64,000 nucleotides of DNA from Dasania sp. GY-MA-18 (GTDB taxonomy: Bacteria > Pseudomonadota > Gammaproteobacteria > Pseudomonadales > Dasaniaceae): the NCBI RefSeq assembly GCF_024734385.1, contig NZ_JANHAP010000015.1, positions 1-64,000 of the forward strand. Direction: 5' to 3'. Below the pieces are notes generated by a model that saw only the letters and a list, made by a program, of their open reading frames with translations, made no database searches and was not told where the DNA came from. This document shows, piece after piece, positions 18,672 to 27,876 of the stretch (positions are counted from its first letter, which is position 1; each line of letters starts with the position of its first letter). Made by a program: the position numbers and the translations under genes.

Positions 18672-19142
18672 TTATACCGCACTGGCTTCAATAAGATCTA
18701 GGGCCTGCAGGTCATCTTGACGCTTAGCCACAGCCACCACATCCTGCCTAGCCACTAAATCGGCCAAGCTAATGCCACTTAAAAATTGATGTATTTGCTT
18801 GCTGAGGTCGCACCACAGGTGGTGGGTAAGGCAAATTTGGCCATCTTGGCAATTGCCCTCACCACCACAACTGGTGGCATCTATAGATTCGTTAACGGCA
18901 TCAATGATTTGCGCTACGACAATTTGCGCCGCCTCAGCCCCTAAACGATAGCCGCCACCGGGGCCACGCACACTTTGCACCAGTTCATTGCGACGCAGCT
19001 TGGCGAACAATTGCTCTAAATAAGACAGCGATATCTCTTGCCTGGCAGAGATATCAGCCAGACTCACCGGCCCCTGCTTAGCATGCAAAGCAAGATCCAG
19101 CATCGCTGTAACGGCATAACGCCCTTTGGTAGTTAATCGCAT
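18672..19142 (-). CDS. iscR: IscR, [2Fe-2S] Rrf2-family regulator
   Basis: A 156-residue winged-helix regulator. It has the Rrf2 start [20 protein letters not shown], a recognition helix region ([20 protein letters not shown]), and the cluster ligands C-x5-C-x5-C in [17 protein letters not shown] near residues 92-107, with His as the fourth ligand. The holo form represses its own operon in E. coli. A matching type 1 site lies on the promoter just upstream. It heads the iscS-suf gene run. Confidence 0.95.
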   Translation of the reverse strand: MRLTTKGRYAVTAMLDLALHAKQGPVSLADISARQEISLSYLEQLFAKLRRNELVQSVRGPGGGYRLGAEAAQIVVAQIIDAVNESIDATSCGGEGNCQDGQICLTHHLWCDLSKQIHQFLSGISLADLVARQDVVAVAKRQDDLQALDLIEASAV

Positions 19143-19177
19143 ATTATGGCCCGCCGACCGCCTTTAAGATTGCCGCC

Positions 19178-19210
19178 AGTATGCAATAACCCAGTAAAAC
19201 AGTCAACTAT
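19178..19210 (-). promoter_or_regulatory. iscR-suf promoter with overlapping IscR type 1 site
   Basis: On the minus strand TTGACT (19201-19206), a 17 bp spacer and CATACT (19178-19183) form a sigma-70 promoter, with start about 30 bp before iscR. A 25 bp stretch, 19186-19210, matches about 22 positions of the E. coli IscR type 1 consensus, with half-sites ATAGTTGACT and ACTGGGTTAT. It covers the -35 and spacer, as expected for autorepression. A weaker similar stretch lies just upstream (about 19208-19234). Confidence 0.65.
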
Positions 19211-19340
19211 AAGACCTAGTAATACAGTAGGATATTGGCCGAACGAGGAAGTAGAACAAGAACTGACAACAAGAGAAGTGGTATAGCCCATGGCGATACG
19301 CGGCCGCGATTGTAACGCAAAGCCGCCATAAACCCTAGCC

Positions 19341-20150
19341 CTAGTCCTTATTTTCCTGCTGGGCGCCACCGGCTTTATCAACCCAGCGCTGGGCCGAGGT
19401 TAAAATGCCGCGCATCATGTTAATTTCCAGCTCATCCATACGGGTGCGGGTAAACAAGCGGCGCAGGCGCGTCATTAACTGCTTGGGCGCAGATGGCTTT
19501 AAAAAGCCCATATTGCGCAGAGTAGACTCTAGGTGCACAAAAAAGCGCTCCATATCTTCAGACTTAGACAGCGGCGCATCCCACTCCTTCATAGGATCTG
19601 GCGATAACAGCTGGTTTTGCTGCTGCTCGTTAGCGCCCAAGTGCGCCATACGCATCTCGTAACATAAAACCTGCACGGCCATGGCCAAATTTAAAGAGCT
19701 GTATTCTTCGTTAGTGGGTATATGTACATGCAGATTGCAGCACTGCAGCTCATCATTGGTCAGCCCCCTGTCCTCACGGCCAAACACTATCGCCACCGGA
19801 TGCTGGCTTAACTCCGGGTAAGCCTGCTCAGCACAGGCTCTGGGATTTAACAGCGGCCAAGGTATGCGCCTGCCTCTGGCACTGGTACCCACCACCAAAC
19901 CACAATCGGCTATAGCTTCTTCTAAGGTACTGGTAATCACCGCGTCATTTAACACATCCTGTGCGCTCACCGCCCTATAATAGGCGACCTCGTCAGGGTA
20001 GTTTTTAGGCTCCACTAAATACAATTTAGACAAACCCATGTTTTTCATCGCTCTGGCCACCGCACCTATATTGCCGGGGTGCGTGGTATTGACCAGCACA
20101 ATGCGAATATTATCTAGCGGAGACGGGGTATTTACTGGCGTGTCGGTCAC
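19341..20150 (-). CDS. trmJ: tRNA (Cm32/Um32) methyltransferase TrmJ
   Basis: A SPOUT methyltransferase of about 269 residues that 2'-O-methylates position 32 of tRNAs. Motifs are VLVNTTHPGNIGAVARAMKN, VVGTSARGRRIPWP, AIVFGREDRGLTNDEL and SSLNLAMAVQVLCYE. A C-terminal helical extension has DELEINMMRGIL. GTG 20150 is taken as the start because AGTAGG precedes it and residues upstream are not family-like; the frame itself opens at 20246. It is divergent from suhB and upstream of iscR, the same synteny as E. coli. Confidence 0.93.
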   Translation of the reverse strand: MTDTPVNTPSPLDNIRIVLVNTTHPGNIGAVARAMKNMGLSKLYLVEPKNYPDEVAYYRAVSAQDVLNDAVITSTLEEAIADCGLVVGTSARGRRIPWPLLNPRACAEQAYPELSQHPVAIVFGREDRGLTNDELQCCNLHVHIPTNEEYSSLNLAMAVQVLCYEMRMAHLGANEQQQNQLLSPDPMKEWDAPLSKSEDMERFFVHLESTLRNMGFLKPSAPKQLMTRLRRLFTRTRMDELEINMMRGILTSAQRWVDKAGGAQQENKD

Positions 20151-20258
20151 GAGTTTACCTACTGTATTAAAATGAATAATGACGATTAAATAAAACGGCG
20201 CGCAGTTTAGCAGATACCCGGGCCTTAGACGTAGCCCATAGGACATAAATAGGGCAAT

Positions 20259-20293
20259 TACTTTGGCAAAGCGCCAAAGTACTCTGCTATAAT
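20259..20293 (+). promoter_or_regulatory. suhB promoter region with palindrome
   Basis: TATAAT at 20288-20293 is a perfect -10. Upstream, TACTTTGGC (20259-20267) and GCCAAAGTA (20273-20281) form a palindrome with a 5 bp centre that would cover the -35 region; TTGGCA at 20263-20268 is a possible but widely spaced -35. The palindrome could be an operator shared with divergent trmJ. The protein that binds it is unknown. Confidence 0.5.
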
Positions 20294-20336
20294 CCGCCGC
20301 CTATTACCCCGCTCTTTTACATTTCAGGATAAGTCC

Positions 20337-21143
20337 ATGCAACCGATGACCACTATCGCCCTTCGTGCCGCCCGTAAAGCAGGCGAAATTATTGCCCGCG
20401 CGTGCGAAAATCTCGACACCATTGATATTGAGTCCAAAGGCAACAATGACTTTGTTACTGAGGTTGATAAGGCCGCCGAGCGCGAAATACGCTACGGCCT
20501 AAGCAAAGCTTATCCCGACCACGCCATACTAGGCGAAGAAGGCGGCCTAATCGGCAGCCCCGATGCCGACTATCAGTGGGTAGTAGACCCACTGGATGGC
20601 ACCACCAACTTTATCCGCGGCATACCCCACTTCGCCATCTCTATAGCCTGTTTTTACAAAGGCCAAATTGAGCATGCGGTAATCCTAGACCCTATACGCC
20701 GCGAAGAATTTATCGCCAGCCGCGGCCGCGGTGCCCAACTCAATGGCCGCCGCATACGCGTTAGCAAGCGCACCACCCTAGAAGGCGCTTTAATCGGCAC
20801 AGGCATACCCTACAAATCACGCAGCGAACAACACATTCCCGAATATATGGCCAGCCTGGAGGCAGTGACTCGCCAAACAGCAGGCATACGCCGCGGTGGT
20901 GCAGCCGCATTAGACCTGGCCTATGTAGCCGCTGGCCGCTTAGATGGTTTTTGGGAGATAGGTTTAAACAAGTGGGATATAGCCGCAGGCATTTTATTAA
21001 TTCGAGAGGCAGGCGGTTTAGTCAGCGACTTCAAAGGCGGCAACGACTATTTAGAAAGCGGCAATATCGTAACCGGCAACCCCAAAACTTTTAAGGCGCT
21101 ATTGCAAACCGTACAGCCACATTTAAAGCAAACCGCCAAGTAG
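20337..21143 (+). CDS. suhB: Inositol-1-monophosphatase family protein SuhB
   Basis: A 268-residue Mg-dependent phosphatase-fold protein. It has the metal-binding motifs GEEGG near residue 66, WVVDPLDGTTNFIRGIPHF near 82 and the C-terminal WDIAAGILLIREAGG near 216. In E. coli SuhB also acts as a Nus-factor partner in rRNA antitermination. Length matches. It starts at ATG 20337 (a second ATG lies 9 bp on), with AGGATAAG upstream. It is divergent from trmJ, and a stem-loop follows its stop. Confidence 0.94.
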   Translation: MQPMTTIALRAARKAGEIIARACENLDTIDIESKGNNDFVTEVDKAAEREIRYGLSKAYPDHAILGEEGGLIGSPDADYQWVVDPLDGTTNFIRGIPHFAISIACFYKGQIEHAVILDPIRREEFIASRGRGAQLNGRRIRVSKRTTLEGALIGTGIPYKSRSEQHIPEYMASLEAVTRQTAGIRRGGAAALDLAYVAAGRLDGFWEIGLNKWDIAAGILLIREAGGLVSDFKGGNDYLESGNIVTGNPKTFKALLQTVQPHLKQTAK

Positions 21144-21166
21144 GCAATCCGCTCTCGCCTAATCAC

Positions 21167-21192
21167 TTAGCCCCCCTTCTACAGGGGGCTAA
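21167..21192. terminator. Stem-loop between convergent suhB and histidine kinase genes
   Basis: TTAGCCCCC (21167-21175) pairs with GGGGGCTAA (21184-21192) around an 8 nt loop. There is no clear T run, so termination efficiency is uncertain. The position between two convergent stops fits a shared terminator. Confidence 0.5.
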
Positions 21193-21225
21193 ATCCACAC
21201 CCCGCGCTATTTTGACTATCGATGT

Positions 21226-23586
21226 TTAACTGCGAAACGGTTTGCTAGTAAACAGCTGGCGCTCCATCACTCGCTGTAAATCGGCTCGCCGTATAGGCTT
21301 AACCAAGAAGTCATTCATACCTACCTCTACACAACGCGTGCGCACCGATGAGTCACTATTGGCAGTTACTGCCACTATGGGCATAAAGTGATTGCGGCGC
21401 CGTATCCAGCGAGTGGCAGTAATACCATCCATCACCGGCATTTGTATATCCATTAAAATAATATCGAAGTGAGCCTCATCTATGACCTTTAAGGCTTCTT
21501 GACCAGATTCCACTATGCTTGCCTCAGCCCCCATGAGACTCAACAGGCTTTGTAAAATTTGCGCGTTTACCACATTGTCTTCAACAATTAACACTCTCGC
21601 CTTTTCTATGCCCCCCGTATTAGCAGGCACTGCCACTTGTGAAACGACTTCTACCGGCAGGGTAATGGCCACTATGGTGCCCACACCAACCTCAGACTGT
21701 ATATTCAAGTCCGACCCTAACACGGTGGATAAGCGGTAACACACAGTTAAACCTATACCCAAGCCCTCAGAGCTTCTTTCTAAACCTCGACTCACTTGCA
21801 CAAAATCGTTAAACATAATGCGCTGCTGATCTTGAGTCATGCCGCAGCCAGTATCGGTTAACTCTACCACTAGGCTACTGTCTTCCTCATCCCATTGCAC
21901 AGACAAAGTAATTCTACCGTGCTCAGTATATTTACAGGCGTTTTCCAAAACCGTGCGCAACATATGCTCAAATAAATAAGCATCGCTAACACAACTAACC
22001 GGCACAGACTCACTGCAGTGATAATCAAAGGCCACTCCTGGATTAAGTAAACCCTTGGTATTGTCACATAGCGAGCTCAGCAAAGGACGGATTTCAAAAG
22101 GTCTTTCAGTAGGCTCCAAATCATCATTATCGGTTTCAGCCAATAACACTAAATTATCCACCTGCATACGCAAGCGCGCAGCGCCGTAGCTCATGTATTC
22201 CAGCAGATCCTTGCGACCTCTATCATTATCAATTTCATCCCACTGCTCTACCGAAGAAATAATGGAATACAAAGGCGTTCTTAATTCATGGCTGACCATG
22301 CGTAAAAAATCGGACTTACGCTGATTCTCCTCCTCCGAAATTGTTAAAGCTTGCTGTAACTTGACATTGGCCTCTTTCTCCTTCGCCATGGCCCAACTTT
22401 CAGTTTCAACCATCTTACTCAAGGCTGCTTCTTTATCAGACCTCAGTAAGTTAATGCGGTCAGCCAAGGCCAAAGCCAGTAGCAGCATATCAAGGGTTTG
22501 AGCAATCAAGGTTATCAGATACTGGTTGCTGTATTGCGTACCGGACACAAACATAGGTAAAGACGAAGCCACTACCCCTATAGCCAATACCGCAAAGGCC
22601 AACACAAAGAAACGCGCAGGTTTATATCCCTCCATTAAGCGTTTAGTACCAATAATAAGCGCGCCTAACAACCACACCGAGCTGGTCGCCCCATACAGCA
22701 ACATATACTCGCCCATAGAAAACAAAGGCATGGCAGCCGCCATAAGCAATGCAAAGCCCACAAAGCCATAAAAATATTTGACTAAACGCGGGTTACTGGC
22801 TGCTAAATTTAAAAAATGAATTACATATAAGGTATTGCAAGCGACAGTAAGGAAGAAGGGAGTAATCAAAAACCAATAGCTTTTCCACGAAAACCAGTCT
22901 GCCAGTGCATTAAAGGCCGCCAACCAAGAGACTATGCTAAGCAGCAGATAACCGGAATAATAGAGATTACTCCTATCCCTAATCCATACCCCTAAGAAAA
23001 GGTTATAGCAGGCTAATATCAGTATTGCGCCAAAGCAAGCAAACACAATAAAGTTTTTTATAGCAAACTGCCGATAAAACTCACTATAGGGCTTTAGCTC
23101 TAGCCTGGGCTCGTAGGTATAGTAACGGCTTTGCATATAGACCAGTACTTCAAACGCCTGGCCAGGCTCAACCATAAAATCAACTGCGTAGCTCAAGCCG
23201 TGCTTAAAATCATGCAGGTAGCCGCTAGTATATTGCTGCACCTCACCGTTTTGGTAGACATAGACAACAACACTATCGATGATGGAGTTAGAGGGATCTA
23301 ATACCCAGTTATTAAGCTGGCTTTGATTAATAAATTTTTTATAAAACCAGTAACCGCCACCATTCACCCTATCAATAGCTGTCGCAGGCTTTAACTGTTT
23401 AATAAACGCTGCCGGTTCCGCAGGGGCCACTCTAACGCTTTGGCTTAATGTTTGATCACCAGTCTCATAAAACAGCCCAGCGTCAAGCAGTGAGACTATG
23501 GAATCATCTGTTAACAGCTCTGCGCTCTCAGCCCACGCCGCCCATCCGAATAGCAGGCCAACACACACAATCAATCGATGAAACAT
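21226..23586 (-). CDS. Hybrid histidine kinase with 7TMR-DISM sensor and receiver
   Basis: A 786-residue membrane kinase. Order: signal peptide (1-20), a periplasmic 7TMR-DISM extracellular domain (about 30-170), seven transmembrane helices (about 178-380), a coiled coil (380-420), HisKA with phospho-acceptor His433 in FLRMVSHELRTPLYS, HATPase with NACKYTEHG, DTGCGM and GLGIGL, and a C-terminal receiver with ILMDIQMPVMDG. The DISM domain may sense carbohydrate-like ligands. It has no Hpt domain and no response-regulator neighbour, so the phosphorelay partner is unknown. It is monocistronic and convergent with suhB. Confidence 0.88.
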   Translation of the reverse strand: MFHRLIVCVGLLFGWAAWAESAELLTDDSIVSLLDAGLFYETGDQTLSQSVRVAPAEPAAFIKQLKPATAIDRVNGGGYWFYKKFINQSQLNNWVLDPSNSIIDSVVVYVYQNGEVQQYTSGYLHDFKHGLSYAVDFMVEPGQAFEVLVYMQSRYYTYEPRLELKPYSEFYRQFAIKNFIVFACFGAILILACYNLFLGVWIRDRSNLYYSGYLLLSIVSWLAAFNALADWFSWKSYWFLITPFFLTVACNTLYVIHFLNLAASNPRLVKYFYGFVGFALLMAAAMPLFSMGEYMLLYGATSSVWLLGALIIGTKRLMEGYKPARFFVLAFAVLAIGVVASSLPMFVSGTQYSNQYLITLIAQTLDMLLLALALADRINLLRSDKEAALSKMVETESWAMAKEKEANVKLQQALTISEEENQRKSDFLRMVSHELRTPLYSIISSVEQWDEIDNDRGRKDLLEYMSYGAARLRMQVDNLVLLAETDNDDLEPTERPFEIRPLLSSLCDNTKGLLNPGVAFDYHCSESVPVSCVSDAYLFEHMLRTVLENACKYTEHGRITLSVQWDEEDSSLVVELTDTGCGMTQDQQRIMFNDFVQVSRGLERSSEGLGIGLTVCYRLSTVLGSDLNIQSEVGVGTIVAITLPVEVVSQVAVPANTGGIEKARVLIVEDNVVNAQILQSLLSLMGAEASIVESGQEALKVIDEAHFDIILMDIQMPVMDGITATRWIRRRNHFMPIVAVTANSDSSVRTRCVEVGMNDFLVKPIRRADLQRVMERQLFTSKPFRS

Positions 23587-23786
23587 CTACACCCCAGCCA
23601 TTAAATTTTTATCATTGTTTTGAGTCAACAGTATAAGCCAGCCAGACCATAAGGCCAATTATGACAAAGCATTCTAAGCCGCGCTAATTTTCGACTGGCG
23701 CAGCCCTAAATCCATGCCTAACCTAAATAACAGTTAAACCCACATAAATAAAATTTGTTAGTTCAGAGTGAAAAGGATAACGACTC

Positions 23787-26700
23787 ATGGAACAACCTAA
23801 TGCCCCCTCTTTTATTTATCGCGGTGGAGATATGCTGGACCACCCTCCCTTTCAACAGCAAAACACCAAAATGTATGGCTTTTTTATAGAAGGCCAAATC
23901 GATGCCCTACAGCAATGCATAGACAGAGACCTCAATGCTGCCGCCGCTGGCCAGTATAATTTTAAACCCCTGTCTAATTTTGTGATGCTCACCTTCGCCA
24001 ATATACAAAAATGCTACTCCTCCTCATCACAGGATATAGGCAAAGGCTGGGGCGTAGAAAACGATGTTTGTTTCTGGGTGCCTGTGGGTAATATAGTCAG
24101 CAAAGATGGCAAAGAATATTTAAATGACTTTTATTGGTATACCCCTTATATCTGGGTTAACAACCCTATAGCCATGGTCAATGGCCGCGATATATATGGC
24201 TATCCAAAAACCATCGCCGAAATCAACCTACCCCCTCACAATGCTCCAGATTATTTTAGTGCAGCAGTTAATAGCTTTAAGCAGTACTCCCGCGAAACCG
24301 AATCGGAATGGAACCAAGCTCTTAGCATTAAAAACCTAACCCCAGGCGAAACACCGGTAGAGAAATGGGATGATTTCGTTGATGCCATGAAGGGCATATT
24401 CGAATTAGCCGATGGCGCACACCTATACCGCCCCGATTTAAACGGCTACCAGGAAATCCTACACGACCTGACCCAGCCGCAACTGGCACAAATATTCCTC
24501 AGGCAATTACCCGAGGGTGATGGCCAAAAAGCCGCTTACCAGGCGCTGGTAGAGGCACCGGCCATAGTCAACAGCTTTAGCGCCGGCGGCCTATTACTGG
24601 GGGACTACGAGGTTACTATTAACAATATTGATAGTATCCCTCTAGCCCGCGACTTAGGCATTAAAACTGGCGCGCAAACCTCGGCGTTTAACTTTTGGGT
24701 AGACTTTGGCTTTACCGTGCCTGCCGCTAAAACCTTAGTCAACAATAGCCATATAGCCGCCAAACAAAAAATTGCCATACTGGGCGGCGGCGTCGCCTCC
24801 TGCACTGCCGCAATGGCTTTAACTAATCAGCCGGGCTGGCAAGATAAATACGATATCACCCTCTACCAAAAAGGCTGGCGCATAGGCGGCAAAGGTGCCA
24901 GTGGTCGCAACAGTGCCATGGGCGAACGTATAGAAGAGCACGGCCTGCATATATGGTTTGGCTTTTATAGAAACGCCTTTGAGTACATACAGCAGGCCTA
25001 TGCCGAGCTAGACCGCCCAGAAGGCAGCACCTTACGTACTTGGCAAGACGCCTTTAAGCCCCATAACTTTGTCGTACACATGGAGCATTTTAATGATATA
25101 TGGACGCCTTGGTGCTTAGACTTCCCCACCACGCCCGGCAACCCCGGCGTAGGCACGGAGTCGGTCACCGTATGGAAGCTGATACGCACTATCTATGCCT
25201 ATATACACGAATGGCTAGGCGATATACGCGGCGAGATAAAACAAGCCGAAAGCCTGGAAAAAGCCCGCAACAAAACAACCCCCAAATCCCTAAAAGCCAG
25301 GCTGCTATCCTTAGATGACTGGATAGAAGATGAAATCAAAGAAGCCCGCGATGATATAGAAAGCGTGGTTAGCGGCTTGCATAATTTTATCGAATCTTTG
25401 CCTGAAGACATCTCCGCCCAAAAAATATCCGAGCGCTCATTGCTCAAACACATATTGGAAGAAATTAAAGAATGGATAGAAGAAGAAGCCCGCGAATACT
25501 TGGACAATAACGCCAATATACGCCATTTATTTATAGGCATAGATCTAGGCATAACTATTATCGCAGGCATGATACGCGATGATGTCATACACGAAGGCTA
25601 TGATGTAATTAACCATTTAGATTTTCGCGAATGGCTGCGCCGCAATGGCGCCAATGAAACCTACACCGTGCAATCCACCACCGTGCGCGCCCTTTACGAT
25701 TTAATTTTCGCCTTTGAAGATGGCGACATACACAAAGCCAATGTCGAAGCGGGAACAATGCTAAGAGGCTTGCTGCGTATAGGCCTGTGTTATAACGGTA
25801 GCGTTATGTGGAAAATGCAGGCTGGCATGGGCGACACTATTTTCACGCCCTATTACCAGCTATTAAAACAGCGAGGTGTCAAATTTAAATTTTTCCACGA
25901 AGTGGATGAATTGATTTTAGACCCCAACGACCCCAGCACCGTGCAGCAAATACGCCTCAACCGGCAAGTCGATTTAGTAGACGGCGAACAGGGCTATCAC
26001 CCCTTGGTCAATGTTAAAAGCATAGGCTGCTGGCCCAGTGCACCGCTATACCAACAAATCGTGCCCGAACAAGCGCAACTACTACAAGACAACAACATAG
26101 ACTTAGAAAGTTTCTGGAGCGAGTGGCCCAGGGTGTACCAACAACACTATGGCAAACCACTGCCACAAACCCTGCTAGAAAAAGGCAAAGATTTCGACCT
26201 AGTCATACACGGCATGTCCATAGGTGGCATGCCCTACAATTGCCAGCAGCTATTGCAACACAGCCCCAAGCTGGCCAATTGCCATAAAAATGTCAAAACC
26301 GTAGTCACCCAAGCCTACCAGCTATGGACCAACCCCAGCCTGCCTGAACTAGGCTGGGAGCATTACTCCGACACCGGCGAGCAACCGGTAATGACCTCTT
26401 GGACCGAGCCGGTAGATACCTGGGCCGCCATGAACCAGTTATTAGGCAAAGAGGATTGGGGAGACTTGCAGCTAAACCCCAAAAATGTAGCCTATTATTG
26501 CGGCGTACAAAATATTACTGAGATCCCCGCCAGAGATGATTATGAGTTTCCACAACGCTGTAAAGACAAAGTGCAGCATAACTGCCTGCAACAAATGAAA
26601 CACGAGCTTTACAGCCTATGGCCTAATGCAGGCACTGCTGACAGTTTTGACTGGCAGGTACTCACCTCCCCCAATCAACTGCAGGGCGAGCAACGCTTTC

Positions 26701-26957
26701 AAGATCAATATTGGCGCTCTAACATCAACCCTTCCGAGCGCTATGTGCAATCCTTGGTGGATAGCAGCAAACATCGCATAGAGACTAAAATTGACGACTT
26801 TAGCAATATCTACTTTACCGGCGACTGGATTAAAACCGGCTTAAATGCGGGCTGTGTTGAAGCCGCCACCATGGCGGGCTTGCAAACCTCTAGGGCCATA
26901 TGCGGCCACCCCAAAATTATAAAAGGAGAGTTCGACTTCGGCGATTCAGACTTATAA
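23787..26957 (+). CDS. Fusion of acetoacetate-decarboxylase-like domain and FAD-dependent oxidoreductase
   Basis: A 1056-residue protein. Residues about 15-310 resemble the acetoacetate decarboxylase fold; NPIAMVNGRDIYGYPKTIAE (126-145) matches the active-site segment, with Lys141 at the Schiff-base position but Thr142 where classic enzymes have a second lysine. From about 327 an FAD oxidoreductase begins: dinucleotide motif KIAILGGGVASCTAAMA, then GWRIGGKGASGRNSAMGERI as in phytoene-desaturase/amine-oxidase proteins, and a C-terminal FAD motif YFTGDWIKTGLNAGCVEAA. A charged helical insert lies at about 470-600. No signal peptide. The substrate is unknown. It is followed by a stem-loop and then the channel gene. 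Confidence 0.72.
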   Translation: MEQPNAPSFIYRGGDMLDHPPFQQQNTKMYGFFIEGQIDALQQCIDRDLNAAAAGQYNFKPLSNFVMLTFANIQKCYSSSSQDIGKGWGVENDVCFWVPVGNIVSKDGKEYLNDFYWYTPYIWVNNPIAMVNGRDIYGYPKTIAEINLPPHNAPDYFSAAVNSFKQYSRETESEWNQALSIKNLTPGETPVEKWDDFVDAMKGIFELADGAHLYRPDLNGYQEILHDLTQPQLAQIFLRQLPEGDGQKAAYQALVEAPAIVNSFSAGGLLLGDYEVTINNIDSIPLARDLGIKTGAQTSAFNFWVDFGFTVPAAKTLVNNSHIAAKQKIAILGGGVASCTAAMALTNQPGWQDKYDITLYQKGWRIGGKGASGRNSAMGERIEEHGLHIWFGFYRNAFEYIQQAYAELDRPEGSTLRTWQDAFKPHNFVVHMEHFNDIWTPWCLDFPTTPGNPGVGTESVTVWKLIRTIYAYIHEWLGDIRGEIKQAESLEKARNKTTPKSLKARLLSLDDWIEDEIKEARDDIESVVSGLHNFIESLPEDISAQKISERSLLKHILEEIKEWIEEEAREYLDNNANIRHLFIGIDLGITIIAGMIRDDVIHEGYDVINHLDFREWLRRNGANETYTVQSTTVRALYDLIFAFEDGDIHKANVEAGTMLRGLLRIGLCYNGSVMWKMQAGMGDTIFTPYYQLLKQRGVKFKFFHEVDELILDPNDPSTVQQIRLNRQVDLVDGEQGYHPLVNVKSIGCWPSAPLYQQIVPEQAQLLQDNNIDLESFWSEWPRVYQQHYGKPLPQTLLEKGKDFDLVIHGMSIGGMPYNCQQLLQHSPKLANCHKNVKTVVTQAYQLWTNPSLPELGWEHYSDTGEQPVMTSWTEPVDTWAAMNQLLGKEDWGDLQLNPKNVAYYCGVQNITEIPARDDYEFPQRCKDKVQHNCLQQMKHELYSLWPNAGTADSFDWQVLTSPNQLQGEQRFQDQYWRSNINPSERYVQSLVDSSKHRIETKIDDFSNIYFTGDWIKTGLNAGCVEAATMAGLQTSRAICGHPKIIKGEFDFGDSDL

Positions 26958-26977
26958 TCGCCTTTAAATTACGCCAT

Positions 26978-27018
26978 AATCAACGCCTAGGTCGTTTCCA
27001 TCTACCTAGGCATTGATT
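26978..27018 (+). terminator. Stem-loop after the fusion gene
   Basis: AATCAA-C-GCCTAGGT (26978-26992) pairs with ACCTAGGC-A-TTGATT (27004-27018), one mismatch, 11 nt loop. It lacks a T tract, so it could be a weak terminator or an mRNA-stabilising hairpin upstream of the potassium channel gene, which starts 28 bp later. Confidence 0.5.
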
Positions 27019-27045
27019 ATAAACCCTCTCACAATTAGATAATAC

Positions 27046-27876
27046 ATGAGCAGCGAAACCACAAAAGAAAAACTCTATAGCATTATCTTTGGCACCGAAA
27101 CGCTAGCCGGCCGTATTTTTGACCTAATACTGATTGGCCTTATTCTAATTAGCGTACTCTGCGTCATGTTAGATTCCTTCAGCCTCTACCACGAAGAGTA
27201 CTCTACCTTACTGTTTAGCATAGAGTGGTTTTTCACCATTATTTTCACCATAGAATATTTGACTAGGCTGTATTGCTCACCCAACCCCAAAGCTTACGCC
27301 AGCAGTTTTTATGGCATAGTAGATTTACTGGCAGTAATACCCACCTATTTATCGCTAATCTTTGCCTCAACCAACTTTTTAATTGTTGTTAGGCTGCTAC
27401 GTTTATTGCGCATTTTCAGAATATTAAAGCTGTTTAATTACATGAACGAAGCCCATGTATTAATGCGTTCAATTCTTATGGCGAGAAGAAAGATTTATAT
27501 CTTCTTATACTCTATCAGCATTGCCGTTACGCTCTATGGTTCACTGATGTATGTAGTGGAAGGACCGGAATACGGCTTTGACAATATTCCAAAAAGCATA
27601 TACTGGGCCATAGTAACGGTCACCACAGTAGGCTACGGCGACATCACCCCGCACACCTTAGCCGGCCAGATTATCGCCTCACTCGCCATGCTAACGGGCT
27701 ACGCGATTTTAGCAGTGCCCACAGGCATACTAAGCGCCGAATTAATCAATGAAATGAAAAAAGAGCGTGCGGTATACGCCTGCCGTAACTGCGAGCGCGC
27801 CGGTCACGAAAAAGATGCGGAATACTGCAAATTTTGTGGCACCGAACTATGGTTTGCAAAAAAAGAAGATGATTAA
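27046..27876 (+). CDS. Kv-type voltage-gated potassium channel with C-terminal zinc ribbon
   Basis: A 276-residue, six-helix channel subunit. S1-S3 cover about residues 20-105; S4 is arginine-rich (VVRLLRLLRIFRILKLF, about 113-130). The pore loop has the selectivity filter TVTTVGYGD near residue 192. After S6 a cytoplasmic tail carries two CxxC pairs (CRNC and CKFC), a double zinc ribbon. It resembles KvAP-type prokaryotic channels. It likely works as a tetramer in the inner membrane. Its stop overlaps the start of yjbQ by 8 bp. Confidence 0.88.
   Translation: MSSETTKEKLYSIIFGTETLAGRIFDLILIGLILISVLCVMLDSFSLYHEEYSTLLFSIEWFFTIIFTIEYLTRLYCSPNPKAYASSFYGIVDLLAVIPTYLSLIFASTNFLIVVRLLRLLRIFRILKLFNYMNEAHVLMRSILMARRKIYIFLYSISIAVTLYGSLMYVVEGPEYGFDNIPKSIYWAIVTVTTVGYGDITPHTLAGQIIASLAMLTGYAILAVPTGILSAELINEMKKERAVYACRNCERAGHEKDAEYCKFCGTELWFAKKEDD

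Noticed and set aside
19133-19381. Minus-strand open frame of 82 codons between trmJ and iscR
   Set aside because: It covers the iscR promoter and operator, has unusual composition for a protein and no RBS or family motif.
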